The translations under genes were made by a program, and so were the position numbers. A model generated the notes under the pieces. It ran no database searches, was not told the origin of the DNA, and saw only the letters and a list, made by a program, of their open reading frames with translations. 64,000 nucleotides of DNA, taken from Gammaproteobacteria bacterium (lineage in GTDB: Bacteria; Pseudomonadota; Gammaproteobacteria; Pseudomonadales; Pseudohongiellaceae). This document shows positions 46,768 through 57,360 of this stretch, piece by piece (position 1 is the stretch's first letter; every line of letters begins with the position of its first letter). The stretch spans positions 1 to 64,000 of the forward strand of contig JAUSMU010000200.1 of NCBI GenBank assembly GCA_030645995.1, read 5' to 3'.

Positions 46768-49700
46768 TCAGTGGTTTGCATGGACGTCTCGCTGCCGCAG
46801 CAGTCGATAGGCCGCAGGCAGCACCAGCAGTGACAGCAGCGGCGCGCTGATCATGCCACCCACCATGGGCACAGCGATGCGGCTCATGATCTCGGCGCCG
46901 GTGCCGCTGCCCCACACGATGGGCAAGAGGCCGGCGATGATCGTCGCGACTGTCATGATCTTGGGGCGCACACGCATAACGGCACCCTGGTCGATGGCGT
47001 CCAGCAGCGCTTTCTCGCTACGATCCCCTGCATCGATGCGCGATTGCCATGCCTGCTTGAGATAGATCAGCATCAGTATCCCGAACTCCGCCGAGACGCC
47101 GGCCAGTGCGATAAATCCAACGCCAGTGGCGATGGAGAAGTTATAGCCCATCAGATACAGCAGCCATATACCGCCAGTGAGAGCAAAGGGCAGCGTGAGC
47201 ATGATGAGCAGTGCCTCGTCCAAGCGGTTGAACGCCAGAACCAGCAGGATGAAGATGATCAGCAGCGTGCCCGGCACCACCAGTTGCAAGCGTGCATTGG
47301 CGCGTTCCATGAACTCGAACTGGCCCGCGTAGGTGAGACTGACCCCCTGTTGCGGTGTCAACTGCTGCGCGATTGCGGTCTGCAGATCGGTGACGGTGGC
47401 GGCAAGATCGCGACCACGCACGTCGATGTACACCCAGGTGTTGGGGCGGGCATTCTCGCTGCGAAGCATCGGCGCGCCGTCGGTGACAGTGATGTCTGCC
47501 ACCGTGTCGAGGGTGATCTGCTGCGCCGCGACGCCGTCACCATTATCCAGCGCGGTGTCAGTCACCGGAACAATGATGGGCAGACCCTTCAACCTCTCCA
47601 GACTGTTGCGCCAGTCCTGTGGGTAGCGCAGGTTGATCGGAAAGCGCTCGCGACCCGCCACGACCTCACCGATGTTCTCGCCTCCGATCAGGCCCGAGAC
47701 CACTTCCTGCACGTCGACAACGTTGAGTCCGTAGCGCGCTGCCGCCGCACGATCGATATGAATATCCACATAGCGACCACCACTCAGCCGTTCGGCCAGC
47801 GCAGAGGAGACACCCGGCACTGTCTTCGCGATGCGTTCGACTTCCTGCGCCGCCGCATCGATGTGTTGCAGATTATGTCCGGCTACCTTCACGCCAATCG
47901 GGCTCTTGATGCCAGTGGCGAGCATGTCAATGCGATTTCTAATCGGGGGAATCCACAGATTGGCGAGACCTGGCACCTGCACTGCGCGATCCAGCTCCTC
48001 GATCAGCAGCGCCATCGTCATACCGGGGCGCCACTCTTCCTGCGGTCTGAACTGTACCGTGGTTTCAAACATCTCCAGTGGGGCGGGGTCGGTTGCCGAT
48101 TCGGCGCGGCCCGCCTTGCCGAATACGTGCAACACTTCTGGCACAGTGCGGATCATGCGGTCGGTCTGTTGCAGCAGCTCCGCCACTTTCTGAGCGGACA
48201 AACCCGGCAGGGCACTGGGCATGTAGAGCACGTCGCCCTCGTCCATCGGCGGCAGGAACTCTCCGCCGATGCGACTCACAGGCCAGGCACTGCTGAGAAA
48301 AACGATGAGCGCAATCAGCAGCGTACTCTTCGGATAGCGGATCGCGCCACCGAGCACCGGCCGATAGACTGCGATCAGTCCACGACTCAAGGGATTGCGC
48401 TTTTCATCGGGAATACGGCCGCGAATCCACAGCCCCATCAGAACAGGAATCAACGTGACGGAAAGCCCTGCTGCTGCCGCCATCGCATAGGTCTTGGTGA
48501 ACGCGAGCGGTCCGAACAGACGCCCCTCCTGCGCTTCCAACGTGAAGACGGGGATGAACGACAGCGTGATGATCAGCAAGGAGAAGAACAGCGCGGGTCC
48601 CACTTCCACTGCAGCATCGGTAATGACTTGCCAGCGCTCCTCACCGCGCAACTCTTCATGCGGATGCCGGTGTTGCCACTGCTCCAGTTTCTTGTGTGCG
48701 TTCTCGATCATGACAATGGCACCGTCCACCATGGCGCCGATGGCAATGGCGATCCCGCCCAAGGACATGATGTTCGCATTGATGCCCTGCTGACGCATGA
48801 TGATGAAGGCAATCAGAATACCCAGCGGCAGCGACACGATAGCCACCAGCGAAGAGCGCAGGTGCCACAGAAACAGCACACACACCAGCGCCACGACAAT
48901 GAACTCCTCGATCAGTTTCGACGTGAGGTTGTCGATGGCACGATCGATCAAATGACTGCGATCGTAGGTCGTGACGATCTCCACGCCTGGCGGCAGGCTC
49001 GTCTGCAACGCATCGAGCTTTTCCTGCACAGCCGCGATGGTTTCACGGGCATTGCCCCCGGAACGCAGAATCACTACACCGCCCACGACCTCGCCCTCGC
49101 CGTCCAGTTCGGCTATGCCACGGCGGATCTCGGGACCGCGCCGTATCAGCGCCACGTCTCCCAACGTCACCGGCACGCCCGCAACGAGACGCAACGGAAT
49201 CATGCGAAAGTCCTCAAGTGTTTGCAGGTAGCCGTCGGCGCGCACCATCAGTTCCGTTTCACCAAGCGTCAGTACGCCACCACCCGTCTCGGCGTTGGCG
49301 CGCTGGATGGCCCCAGTGACGTCCTGCTGACTGATACCGCGATTGGCCATCTGCTCCGGGTCGAGTATCACCTGATACTGAGCGACCATGCCGCCGATGG
49401 CGGCGACCTCTGCCACGTTCGGCAGCGGTGCCAGTTCGAAGCGCAGGAACCAGTCCTGCAATGCGCGCAGCTGCGACAGGTCGTGCTGACCGGTGCGGTC
49501 CACCAGCGCGTATTGGTATATCCAACCGACACCGGTGGCATCAGGCCCGAGAGAGGACGTCGCCGTGGCGGGCAGCTGCGCCTGAATCTGGCTCAGGTAT
49601 TCCAGAACCCGCGCGCGCGCCCAGTATAGATCCGTGCCGTCCTCGAACAACACATAGACATAGCTGTCGCCGAAGAAGGAATAGCCACGCACGGTGGCGG

Positions 49701-49935
49701 CACCCGGCACGGACAGCAAGCGGCTGGACAGCGGATAGGTGATCTGGTCTTCCACCAGTTGCGGTGCCTGGCCGGGATAGGTCGTGCGCACGATCACCTG
49801 CACATCGGAGAGATCGGGCAGCGCGTCGACGGGCGTCGTGCTGATGGCCCAGACGCCCCAGGCGCTGACCAGCAACGTGACAAGGAGCACCAGCAGACGC
49901 TGGGAAACGGACCAGCGGATCAGAGCGGCGATCAT
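46768..49935 (-). CDS. cusA: Cu/Ag RND efflux pump (CusA/SilA-like)
   Basis: 1055-residue HME-RND pump. The N-terminus [16 protein letters not shown] and the helix-4 segment [13 protein letters not shown], lacking the DFG of Czc pumps, mark the Cus group. Periplasmic Met pairs expected for Cu(I) transport are visible ([13 protein letters not shown] region). It overlaps cusB by 4 nt and ends the cusCBA operon. This pump expels Cu(I) or Ag(I) from the periplasm across the outer membrane. Confidence 0.92.
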   Translation of the reverse strand: MIAALIRWSVSQRLLVLLVTLLVSAWGVWAISTTPVDALPDLSDVQVIVRTTYPGQAPQLVEDQITYPLSSRLLSVPGAATVRGYSFFGDSYVYVLFEDGTDLYWARARVLEYLSQIQAQLPATATSSLGPDATGVGWIYQYALVDRTGQHDLSQLRALQDWFLRFELAPLPNVAEVAAIGGMVAQYQVILDPEQMANRGISQQDVTGAIQRANAETGGGVLTLGETELMVRADGYLQTLEDFRMIPLRLVAGVPVTLGDVALIRRGPEIRRGIAELDGEGEVVGGVVILRSGGNARETIAAVQEKLDALQTSLPPGVEIVTTYDRSHLIDRAIDNLTSKLIEEFIVVALVCVLFLWHLRSSLVAIVSLPLGILIAFIIMRQQGINANIMSLGGIAIAIGAMVDGAIVMIENAHKKLEQWQHRHPHEELRGEERWQVITDAAVEVGPALFFSLLIITLSFIPVFTLEAQEGRLFGPLAFTKTYAMAAAAGLSVTLIPVLMGLWIRGRIPDEKRNPLSRGLIAVYRPVLGGAIRYPKSTLLIALIVFLSSAWPVSRIGGEFLPPMDEGDVLYMPSALPGLSAQKVAELLQQTDRMIRTVPEVLHVFGKAGRAESATDPAPLEMFETTVQFRPQEEWRPGMTMALLIEELDRAVQVPGLANLWIPPIRNRIDMLATGIKSPIGVKVAGHNLQHIDAAAQEVERIAKTVPGVSSALAERLSGGRYVDIHIDRAAAARYGLNVVDVQEVVSGLIGGENIGEVVAGRERFPINLRYPQDWRNSLERLKGLPIIVPVTDTALDNGDGVAAQQITLDTVADITVTDGAPMLRSENARPNTWVYIDVRGRDLAATVTDLQTAIAQQLTPQQGVSLTYAGQFEFMERANARLQLVVPGTLLIIFILLVLAFNRLDEALLIMLTLPFALTGGIWLLYLMGYNFSIATGVGFIALAGVSAEFGILMLIYLKQAWQSRIDAGDRSEKALLDAIDQGAVMRVRPKIMTVATIIAGLLPIVWGSGTGAEIMSRIAVPMVGGMISAPLLSLLVLPAAYRLLRQRDVHANH

Positions 49936-51500
49936 GGCGTGACTCCTGGCGCGTTGTCAGTCTGCAGAGGAGTCAGTCTCTCCACCACAAGGCCGTTGTC
50001 GCTCGCGCGCAAAGCAATGCGGACGGCATCCCCCACTGCGAATCCAGCGATGACGGATTCATTCGCCAGCGTGAAACTCATGGTCATGCCTGGCATGGGG
50101 AGGGTGGGGAAATCGCCGTGGGAGAGACGCACCTGCCCGTCGGCTATCGCCTCGATGCGGCCATCGGCTTCATGCAGGACAACATCGGCCATAGTGGTTG
50201 CAGCAGGGGTTGAACCGGTAGCTGCTGCGGCGGTGGATAACGTGGTTGATGCAGGCGCCGCGGGTGCCATTGCACCGTTTGCGGCAACTGGCAGAATGCC
50301 CCGCAACTGCGCCTCGGAGTCGAGCAGGAACTGGCCGCTGACGACCACCTGTTCGCCCTCGCGCAGACCATCCACGATGATCGTCTGCTGACCATTCTCA
50401 CCTCCTATGTGCACTTCCTGTGGCCGGAAATGACCCTCGTCTTCCGCTACCATTACAAGCGTCATGCGGCCTGTATGCAGCACCGCTTCGGTAGGCACGA
50501 GCAGGACGTCCTCTTCCGTCTGGCCTGCCAGCAGCACTCGAGCCGAGAGACCGGGGCGCAGCGTGCCATCGGCATTGTCCAGCTCCAGCCGGGCACGCAG
50601 CGTGCGACTCGCGGCGTTGAGAGTCGGCAGCACCTCGCTCACCTGCGCCTGCCTGTTGCGGCCCGGGTAGGCAGCGAATTCCACGATCAGCCTGTCTTCG
50701 GCTCGAATGCTGTCAGCGAGGGACTCGGGAACGGCCACGTCCAGCCACACCGTTTCCAGACCATTGATGATGACCAGGGTTTGCCCGGCGCTCAACGTCA
50801 TGCCGGGTCGTACGTCCACACTCTGCAACACCCCCGTGATGGGGGCCGTGACGATATAACGGTTCTGCACCGCATTGCCACGCTCCACTTCCTGCAGAAG
50901 TGCCGCAGGCATGCCCAGCAGCAATAACCGTTCACGGGCCGCCGAGGCAAGCGCATCCTGACCACTTGACTGCAACGCCAACAACTCATGCTGAGCCGCC
51001 ACCCAGTCGGGCACCAGCAGCTCCACCAGAGGAGCGCCAGCCTGCACCAGATCGCCAGCGGCCAGAGGCCAGACGCGTTCGACGAAGGCAGTGGCGCGAG
51101 TCTGCACCAGATTACGAAGACGTTCGTTGAGCACGACCACACCACTGAGTTCGGCGTTGCGCTGCAAGCGGCCACGCGTGACTGGTGCGGTACGCATGCC
51201 AAGGTTTTGAATGGCACCGGGATCAATGTTCAGCACCGTGCCGCTCCCTCCCCCATTGGCGAAGCGGGGCACCAGTTCCATATCCATGAAGGGAGATTTA
51301 CCGGGTTGATCGAAACGCTGCTGCGGGAACATCGGGTCGTACCAGTAGAGCACCTCACCCGCGCCGGAATTCGCGGCGGATGTCGGCATCATGTCATCAG
51401 GAGAATGGGACGACAGGGACATGCCGATGAAGATACCAAGCCCTGTGAGCGCCAGGACTCCCACTCCGATCACGAGCAGCTTCGGGAAAATATTATTCAT
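49932..51500 (-). CDS. cusB: Cu/Ag RND adaptor with fused CusF domain (CusB-like)
   Basis: 522 residues. After an N-terminal anchor helix comes a YHS-like motif ([20 protein letters not shown], then MDMELVP), then the adaptor core. The last 80 residues form a CusF-type OB domain with [16 protein letters not shown] holding the Cu(I) His and Met ligands, so chaperone and adaptor are fused. Start ATG 51500 follows AGGAG; the frame is open to 51551. It overlaps cusC by 8 nt. Confidence 0.9.
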   Translation of the reverse strand: MNNIFPKLLVIGVGVLALTGLGIFIGMSLSSHSPDDMMPTSAANSGAGEVLYWYDPMFPQQRFDQPGKSPFMDMELVPRFANGGGSGTVLNIDPGAIQNLGMRTAPVTRGRLQRNAELSGVVVLNERLRNLVQTRATAFVERVWPLAAGDLVQAGAPLVELLVPDWVAAQHELLALQSSGQDALASAARERLLLLGMPAALLQEVERGNAVQNRYIVTAPITGVLQSVDVRPGMTLSAGQTLVIINGLETVWLDVAVPESLADSIRAEDRLIVEFAAYPGRNRQAQVSEVLPTLNAASRTLRARLELDNADGTLRPGLSARVLLAGQTEEDVLLVPTEAVLHTGRMTLVMVAEDEGHFRPQEVHIGGENGQQTIIVDGLREGEQVVVSGQFLLDSEAQLRGILPVAANGAMAPAAPASTTLSTAAAATGSTPAATTMADVVLHEADGRIEAIADGQVRLSHGDFPTLPMPGMTMSFTLANESVIAGFAVGDAVRIALRASDNGLVVERLTPLQTDNAPGVTP

Positions 51501-52797
51501 GGGAGGTCTCCTGCTGATCCGCTGTGGAATCCAATTGGCTGCCAACAGCATCGCTGTTGTAAGTGAGGTAGAGTTGCACGCGCAGCAATGTCAGCTCTTC
51601 TTCGAGCGCCAAAAGCGCCAGTTCGCTTTCAAGCACGGCGGCACGTGCGTCGATGACTTCTGTGAGACTGCCCTGATTGCCTCGCCAAGCAGCAAGAAGC
51701 AACTCGGCCTGCTCGCGGGCGAGGGGCACGACAGTTCCACGCTGACGCAGCAATGTGCGCTCCAGGCGTCGCTGACGCGCCATATCGGCCTCCACCATCG
51801 CGGCGTGATCACGGCGCATCAGTTCGACATCGGCCTCAACAGCGCGCTTCTCTGCCTGTCTTGCAGCAATGCGGGGCGACTGGCGCCTGTTGGCGAACAG
51901 GGGCAGGTCGATGCTGAACTCCACCATCAGCATGTCTTCAAAGTTCCGCGCGCGGCGGGCGTAGGCGACCCCTACCGACCAGTCAGGTTTACGGTCAGCC
52001 TCGGCGCGGGCGATCTCGGCATCGAGCAACTTCAAACCGGGTTCGAGGAGGGCAAGTTCGGCGTGCTGATGCAGACTGGAGATCAGGTGATCGCCATCCA
52101 CTTGCCACTCCGGTGGCTCGCCGCTCAATGGGACATCGGCAAGCTCCCCGATGCGTGCACGAAGGGCAGCGACAGCACGCTCCTTCTGCTCGAGCAGTTC
52201 GTCGCGGCGATTGTGCAGGGCAGCTGATTCCTGACGCACCATGACCGAATCAACGGCACTCCCGCTGCCACCCGCTAGCGAGGCTTGCACAGCCTGCAAC
52301 TGCAACGCGTTCTCCGCCAATACCGCATCCAAAGCAGCGAGTTTGCGCTCGCTGCTGTGAAGGCGAATCCAGGCATCTGAGGTTTGCTGCAGGACCTGCA
52401 CGGTACTTAGATTCTGCTGCGCGGAGACCAGGACCAGTTGGGCCTCGGCGATGGCGGAGTCGGCCCGACGCTTGGCCCGGTGAGGCACTTCCTGCATGAA
52501 CCCGATGCGACGCATGGTCATGAAGTCGCCGTTGAAGCGGAAGCGGTCCATGCCCTCGATCGGCAGATTCTCGATACCAAAGCTGAGCGTCGGGTCCGGC
52601 AGCTCGGCAGCCGGGATGAGCAGTTGCCGGCTTGATTCCTGCCGCGCAGCATCGGCCGCCAGCGCGGGGCTCTGTCGCAGTGCAACGCTCAGTGCTTGAT
52701 TGAAGGTCAGCTCGAACGTGAACTCCGCAGCGAAAGCCGACGGCGTGAAAATAGAGAACAGCAGCAAGACTGCTGTATAGACAATTCTGGTAGACAT
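51493..52797 (-). CDS. cusC: Outer-membrane channel of the Cus system (CusC-like)
   Basis: 434-residue TolC-family protein with a signal peptide ending in AFAAE and the two helical repeats (FNQALSVALRQSPALAAD…). PTLSFGIENLPIEG is the strand motif seen in this family. Start ATG 52797 follows AGGAAAT; the open frame extends to 52824. First gene of cusCBA, 82 nt after the Met/His-rich protein at 52880. Confidence 0.87.
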   Translation of the reverse strand: MSTRIVYTAVLLLFSIFTPSAFAAEFTFELTFNQALSVALRQSPALAADAARQESSRQLLIPAAELPDPTLSFGIENLPIEGMDRFRFNGDFMTMRRIGFMQEVPHRAKRRADSAIAEAQLVLVSAQQNLSTVQVLQQTSDAWIRLHSSERKLAALDAVLAENALQLQAVQASLAGGSGSAVDSVMVRQESAALHNRRDELLEQKERAVAALRARIGELADVPLSGEPPEWQVDGDHLISSLHQHAELALLEPGLKLLDAEIARAEADRKPDWSVGVAYARRARNFEDMLMVEFSIDLPLFANRRQSPRIAARQAEKRAVEADVELMRRDHAAMVEADMARQRRLERTLLRQRGTVVPLAREQAELLLAAWRGNQGSLTEVIDARAAVLESELALLALEEELTLLRVQLYLTYNSDAVGSQLDSTADQQETSHE

Positions 52798-52879
52798 GGC
52801 TGGATTTCCTGAAAGTGAACACACATGTGCAGCAGACTATCCCGTGACGGGAACAAGCTGTGCGCAGTCGGATCGACAG

Positions 52880-53326
52880 TCAGGCGGACATTGGAGGGCG
52901 CCAGAGATCGGGTGGGGAGAACGCTCGGGTGGAGGGAGGATGCAGCCAGTGACCGGTGCTGGATGGCGATGTGGCGGACGTCGCTGTGCGGTTTGGAATG
53001 GAAAGGGTAATCATGGAACCGCAGGATTGGCAGTCCGGCATATCGTTACAATCGCTGCGGGTAATGTCGTCAGCATCGCAGCAATCTGCCGCGGCCGAAG
53101 TTGACTGGCCTGTCCCGCCGTCGACTGACACAAATGGGGTCTGTCCATGGAGCATCGTCGAGTGATCATGGCCACCCTGCTGCATGCTCATCGGCATCAT
53201 TTTCATTTGCTGCATGTCCATGCCGCAATCCGCGACACCGTTAGCCGAAGCAAACGACAACCCGCTGCCCTGCAGAACGAGGCAAAGAATCAAGGCGATC
53301 AACAAACTGTAGCGTTGTGTGGGCAT
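52880..53326 (-). CDS. Met/His/Cys-rich periplasmic protein upstream of cusCBA
   Basis: 148 residues: a signal peptide (MPTQRYSLLIALILCLVLQG), then Met- and His-rich DMQQMKMMPMSMQQGGHDH and Cys pairs (DCCDAD, CQSCGSM), ending in a Pro-rich tail. These are candidate Cu(I)/Cu(II) ligands. Similar small proteins precede copper efflux genes (CopL-like), but homology is unproven. AGGAGT lies before the ATG. Its upstream control region is cut by the IS3 remnant, so expression may be altered. Confidence 0.62.
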   Translation of the reverse strand: MPTQRYSLLIALILCLVLQGSGLSFASANGVADCGMDMQQMKMMPMSMQQGGHDHSTMLHGQTPFVSVDGGTGQSTSAAADCCDADDITRSDCNDMPDCQSCGSMITLSIPNRTATSATSPSSTGHWLHPPSTRAFSPPDLWRPPMSA

Positions 53327-53495
53327 GAATGCAGGCTACTCCTGTAGTACGTCGACTTCAACTCCCGACGGCTACCTCCGTGTGAGAGCGCGAGCGCGAT
53401 AGCTTGGTTGCAGTTCAGCGCGACATTGATCAAGGTCAGCCAGTGGTCTTCGACTTCAAACCCCTCGCGACGTAGCAGGTCCTTGGCCTTGAGGC

Positions 53496-54089
53496 TGGCT
53501 TGATAAACTCCAGTTCCACACAGTGCTCTTCTGCCCACTGTGCCAGTGCGATCGAGATGAACTCCGGCCCATTATCCATTCTCAGTTTCTGAGGATAAAC
53601 GCGCCAGCTCACCAACCTTTCCAACACCCTGATCACACGCGCGGCCGGTAAACTCAGATCAATCTCAATGGCTAGTGCTTCACGGTTAAAATCATCCACC
53701 ACATTGAACGTGCGGAACCTCCTGCCGCAGAACAATCCGTCACTCATGAAGTCCATCGACCAGCACTGGTTCGCCGTCGCAGGAACGCACAGAGGCTGGG
53801 GGTGACGAGTAGGCAAACGCTTCTTGCCTCTGCGTCGCTTGTTCAGTTTCAGGCTGCAGTAAACGCGATGAACACGCTTGTGGTTTCATGCGTGACCCCA
53901 TCGACGCAGTATCTTGAACAGCTTTCCGAAGCCATGTGCTGGGTAGCGTTCGTTGGCTTCCTGTAACTGCTGAACAACTGGTTCGTCTCGATGTGGATCA
54001 GGCTTATAGCGATACAACGAATCACTGATGCCAACTACTCGACAGGCTCTGCGCAAACTTGCACCGTGCTCCTCTCTGGCGTAATCCAC
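53496..54089 (-). pseudogene. IS3-family transposase OrfB, frameshifted and truncated
   Basis: Two frames are needed. The N-terminal part (RRACRVVGISDSLYRYKPD) is at 53886-54089 and the DDE part (ANQCWSMDFMSDGL, KLRMDNGPEF) at 53496-53816. The first two catalytic Asp are present, but the Glu of the ERFN region is lost by truncation after EFIKP. Confidence 0.85.
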
Positions 54090-54112
54090 CAGCTCTCGTC
54101 GAATCGCTGGCT

Positions 54113-54379
54113 TTACAGCTTTTTTTCTACAATGTCCTTGAGAATCTTGTGATCCAGGCTTAATTCGGCGTACATCTGCTTGAGTCGGCTATTCTCCTCC
54201 TCCAGTTCCTTGAGCCGCTTTACATCAGAGGCCTCCATACCGCCGAATTTGCTCTTCCAGTTGTAGTAGGTCGCATCCGAGATGCCGTGCTCACGGCAAA
54301 CCTCCTTGACCAGTCTGCCGCCTTCCACTGCTTTCAGAATCTTGACGATCTGTGTTTCCGTAAATCTCGACTTCTTCAT
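54113..54379 (-). CDS. IS3-family transposase OrfA
   Basis: 88 residues with an HTH (KSRFTETQIVKILKAVEGG, ISDATYYNWKSKFGG) and a leucine-zipper-like helix (LKELEEENSRLKQMY). It normally acts as part of OrfAB after -1 frameshifting. It is intact here but its partner is not. Confidence 0.88.
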   Translation of the reverse strand: MKKSRFTETQIVKILKAVEGGRLVKEVCREHGISDATYYNWKSKFGGMEASDVKRLKELEEENSRLKQMYAELSLDHKILKDIVEKKL

Positions 54380-54460
54380 TCTCCGTTCTCCTTGTTGCGT
54401 AGTTTACGCCGGAGAGCTCTAATTACGAATGCCACTATTTTATGGGAGAGTTACACTACG

Positions 54461-54781
54461 GTAATGCGGTTTTCGGATGCAGACGACGAAGATCATTCAA
54501 AAAGTTGGGCACCCTCAGCGATGAAACTCATTGAAGAAGCCCCAGACCAAGTTTCCGTGCTTGAAGTATCTTTGAAACGTTCTACGCCGATCGGCTACGG
54601 TGGTTCGCTCGCGGACACGCTTATGACGCGTCTGCGTTTGTTCGAAACACTGAAACAGCATCCTAGAGTTGAAGTCGCTGCTTGGGCCTGGAGGCGCCAG
54701 GCGGAGTATGCTGCAAAAATTGAGCTTCAACGTGACTACGAAGCAACGAACGATAGAAAACGTGATCAATCCTTTGAGTGA
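54461..54781 (+). pseudogene. C-terminal fragment of an unknown gene broken by the IS
   Basis: About 106 codons open from the IS edge to TGA at 54779. The sequence has a helical, repeat-like character (PIGYGGSLADTLMTRLRLFETLKQHPRVEVAAWA…) and a charged end (ERQRDYEATNDRKRDQSFE-like). Similar tails end large proteins in defence islands, as I recall, but I cannot name the family. The 5' part is not in the window next to the IS. Confidence 0.55.
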
Positions 54782-54857
54782 GTTAAGAGGTTAGAAATCA
54801 GATCCGCTTGCGATGGCCCGATGTCGATAAGTCTGAAAACCCATCACCTTTCGATAG

Positions 54858-55250
54858 TCATTCAGTTACGGGCTGCTTTGTGAGCACACCTGTAAAGCGC
54901 CCGCTACAGAACCATTCACCCCACAACTCGGAATCTACACCCGACTGCAACCAATGCACCCAATGGCCGTTACATACCGGTTGCATAATTGTAGTCAAAG
55001 GTCTTTTCTGCAAGTTTGTCGCTCTATCCTCCTTGATAATGCCGACGTATACCTCTTTGCCATTGTCATCGTAAATTGTTAGCTGATCGCCGTTCTCGAG
55101 AAACACAAGTTCATCGTAGCCACTCTTGTCGTATTGCTCCAATACCCAGTACGAACCTTCGCAACCGGTTTCGAAGAAGTGGGCCAGAACGCCATAGTAT
55201 GTGTTCATAACGGACTCATTTTGGGCCGACGTTAAGTAATGCCTCGTCAT
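54858..55250 (-). CDS. Hypothetical protein (130 aa)
   Basis: No family recognised. It is rich in aromatic residues, with YWVLEQYDKSGYDELVFLENGDQLTIYDD suggesting a compact beta fold and GHWVHWLQSGVDSELWGEWF near the end. ATG 55208 (MNTYYG) is an alternative start. It lies 12 nt after the exonuclease gene on the same strand, so the two may be co-transcribed. Confidence 0.6.
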   Translation of the reverse strand: MTRHYLTSAQNESVMNTYYGVLAHFFETGCEGSYWVLEQYDKSGYDELVFLENGDQLTIYDDNGKEVYVGIIKEDRATNLQKRPLTTIMQPVCNGHWVHWLQSGVDSELWGEWFCSGRFTGVLTKQPVTE

Positions 55251-55262
55251 GTTGGCCTTAAT

Positions 55263-55832
55263 TCAAATCAGCCCGAGCTGTAGAGCAAATTCGCTTTTCT
55301 GAATAAAGGGCAGCAGTCGAGCGGTGTTTTTCGCATCAAAAATTGCACGGTGGGGTGTTCCCTCAAAGCAGATGCCGTGGAAATTTAAAGCATTCTGCAA
55401 ACCAGTATGAGACCGTATTTTATTGGTTCGCCGCCAAGCCTTTTTTAAGTTCACATGCGCTAGCTTGGTAAAGAGGGAGCTGCTTTGAGTTCGTTGCTCC
55501 TGATTCATCAGCAATTTTCGGTCAAAATTTCCCCAACTTGACCAAAAAGCATTTCGGCTTGCGCACCATTCATCAAGTAACTGCATTGCATCCTCAAACA
55601 GTGGCGCTAGATCAACATCCTTTTGTGAGATGTTCGTCAGCTGTCGGCAAAAGGGGCTCAGACTTGGATTTTTAGTAGGCCGAACAAATGTCGAGAATTC
55701 ATCGACGGCGTCGCCACCTATATTACAAAGGACACAACCAATTTCGATGACTTCCATGTCGTCGATAGCCGGAGTTTGTCCATCCTCCCAACAGGTCGCC
55801 TCCAGATCACAAATTACCAGGAGCTCTTGCAT
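55263..55832 (-). CDS. DEDDh 3'-5' exonuclease (ERI-1/DnaQ-like)
   Basis: 189 residues with all exonuclease motifs: Exo I LVICDLEATCWED, Exo II SSWGNFDRKLL, and Exo III HRAIFDAKNTARL (His and Asp). ERI-1-type enzymes trim RNA or DNA 3' ends. It lies in a run of defence-like genes at the right end of the element, so action on invading nucleic acid or on a signalling RNA is possible but unproven. Confidence 0.82.
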   Translation of the reverse strand: MQELLVICDLEATCWEDGQTPAIDDMEVIEIGCVLCNIGGDAVDEFSTFVRPTKNPSLSPFCRQLTNISQKDVDLAPLFEDAMQLLDEWCASRNAFWSSWGNFDRKLLMNQEQRTQSSSLFTKLAHVNLKKAWRRTNKIRSHTGLQNALNFHGICFEGTPHRAIFDAKNTARLLPFIQKSEFALQLGLI

Positions 55833-55916
55833 AGTTACTCACCTTTGTAAGTCACGGTTCTATCGTGAATCATCTTGAATAGCGATCGAATGACTTTCTC
55901 GTGCAGTATCTGGTCA

Positions 55917-56444
55917 TCAGATAATTTCATTGGCATTCATCCATTGCTTAAGGGTGTCATGTTGCTGCTTGTTGGAAGTGGCGAGCCACTGGTGAAGGCG
56001 CTGGCTTAGCGCGGGCCCGTCAATCTCAACCATGAGCTCGCTCAGAATGATGGTGGGTACGGCGCCGCGGACGAATACCGCGTGATATACCATGTCACAC
56101 ACCGCTCGCTCGGTGGTGGCGCAAAGATGTGTCGGCCAGTCCAGAGCGTGCTTGTCGATAAACCAGCGCACATCAATCAGGTCGCTGGGAGAGAGATCAG
56201 GTGAGGAGGTGTAGTTTTCGCCGGCCACCACCAACTTTTTGGAATGCAACATGGCCTGGGTATGCCAGTCTGCGACATCGCCGTGCTTATCCGGGATATT
56301 GAGCGCGCTCCAGCCGCTGATGTAGCGGACAACTGTACCGTCTGGAATAAGGGACTCGCAAAAGGTGTGCATTGGGGGTGGGTGTATGTCACCGAAGCTG
56401 GTCATTTTTTTTAAATAGCTTTCATTTTCTGTAATCATTTTCAT
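55917..56444 (-). CDS. Partner of the AbiEi-like protein (175 aa)
   Basis: Overlaps the DUF6088/AbiEi-like gene by 23 nt, so they form a pair. No nucleotidyltransferase motif is visible, so it is not a standard AbiEii toxin. Segments VRYISGWSALNIPDKHGD and DLIDVRWFIDKHALDWPTHL are conserved-looking. A toxin or regulator role is a guess from the gene order. Confidence 0.58.
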   Translation of the reverse strand: MKMITENESYLKKMTSFGDIHPPPMHTFCESLIPDGTVVRYISGWSALNIPDKHGDVADWHTQAMLHSKKLVVAGENYTSSPDLSPSDLIDVRWFIDKHALDWPTHLCATTERAVCDMVYHAVFVRGAVPTIILSELMVEIDGPALSQRLHQWLATSNKQQHDTLKQWMNANEII

Positions 56445-56841
56445 ATCTCACAGTTCTGATCCCAACCGCAATTTTCCGTGAAATCCGGCGTTTTCCGGTA
56501 TTAAAAGCCGTGTGGACGGGGACGTCAGGTGTCCGCCCTTCAGCGTAAGCTGCTTGAGCGCTGCCAAGTTTTGGCTCGACACCCATCCTAATAAGCGCCT
56601 CCTGGGCCAGTTCTGCCAATGTTACTCGCGGCACTGGTTTTCCGGACAACACACTGGGCCTGGCTTTTGCGTATACGCCGTATCCCAGACGAACAATCCT
56701 TCCCTCGGCAATCAAAACTTTAAACACTCGGCCAATCTGGCTATGGCTACCCATTGACCTAAAGTCAGTACGCATGACGACCTCTCCTTTACGGGAAGTG
56801 AGGGATCTGACTATTCTTTGCTTGACGCTGAATCGTTTCAC
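56422..56841 (-). CDS. AbiEi-like antitoxin / DUF6088 family protein
   Basis: 139 residues. The N-terminus is a winged helix (IVRSLTSRKGEVVMRTDF, then SQIGRVFKVLIAEGRIVRLGYGVYAKAR) like the AbiEi N-terminal domain, followed by the DUF6088-like LAQEALIRMGVEP segment. Such proteins repress their operon and neutralise a partner toxin. The downstream gene overlaps by 23 nt. Confidence 0.75.
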   Translation of the reverse strand: MKRFSVKQRIVRSLTSRKGEVVMRTDFRSMGSHSQIGRVFKVLIAEGRIVRLGYGVYAKARPSVLSGKPVPRVTLAELAQEALIRMGVEPKLGSAQAAYAEGRTPDVPVHTAFNTGKRRISRKIAVGIRTVRYENDYRK

Positions 56842-56934
56842 AGCCCCCCCCGTATAGGTGAACTTACTGAGTAGGTAAGAGTGCTTATGTGATCAAGGCT
56901 AAAGAGCACTGATCCTTGAAATTTAAGTTATGTA

Positions 56935-57360
56935 CTAATCAGACGAGAAATCATTGTAGACCGCTGGAATGACTGTGAGGCGGACACCAGGGCCACATAG
57001 AATATAGTTTGTGTTCTTCGAACTGAAAATGCATTGATAATGGAATGCCTCTAGGAGCGTGGTTCGCACAAAAGAACCTTCAACCCAACGATTCCTTTCG
57101 TCAAAAATAATCTTGTTTGCGTATAAAAAACAGGGCTTAACACCAGCTTCCTCGATCTCTTGCGCTTGACGCGGATCAATCTCGACATCTGCCCAACACC
57201 AGCGCGCAACAACGCAACACGGTTTATTTGGAAAGAGCTCTCTAGCAAGTGCAATAGCTTGTTCAACCATTTCCTCGCTACAGCCATAGTCACAGTAATC
57301 GCCCTGCTCATTTAACAGTTGTGAGAACTGTTCGAGCATCAAGTCACTTCTTCGTGTCAT
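56935..57360 (-). CDS. Hypothetical protein (141 aa)
   Basis: No confident family. It has several cysteines (DYCDYGCSEE, NKPCCVVARWCWAD) and a possible small alpha/beta fold. It overlaps the metallophosphoesterase gene by 17 nt and would be translated with it. A partner function is likely from the tight coupling. Confidence 0.6.
   Translation of the reverse strand: MTRRSDLMLEQFSQLLNEQGDYCDYGCSEEMVEQAIALARELFPNKPCCVVARWCWADVEIDPRQAQEIEEAGVKPCFLYANKIIFDERNRWVEGSFVRTTLLEAFHYQCIFSSKNTNYILCGPGVRLTVIPAVYNDFSSD

Larger units (their letters stand above)
53496..54459 (-). mobile_element. Truncated IS3-family insertion sequence
   Basis: Holds orfA and a broken orfB on the minus strand. The 5' end probably begins at the TGTAACTCTCCC stretch (54459 leftwards). 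The 3' end is lost after the DNGPEF region, so the element lacks its last catalytic Glu and the second inverted repeat. Flanking coding sequence on the right (54461-54781) is a gene broken by the insertion. The 53330-53495 stretch after it is not recognised. Confidence 0.8.

Noticed and set aside
47044-49629. 861-codon plus-strand open frame opposite cusA
   Set aside because: It is the antisense shadow of a well-supported RND pump gene, with His/Gln/Arg-rich composition and no domain or ribosome site.
53299-53538. 79-codon minus-strand frame after the IS
   Set aside because: It crosses the IS truncation point and the start of the metal-binding gene; a chance frame or an unrecognised remnant.
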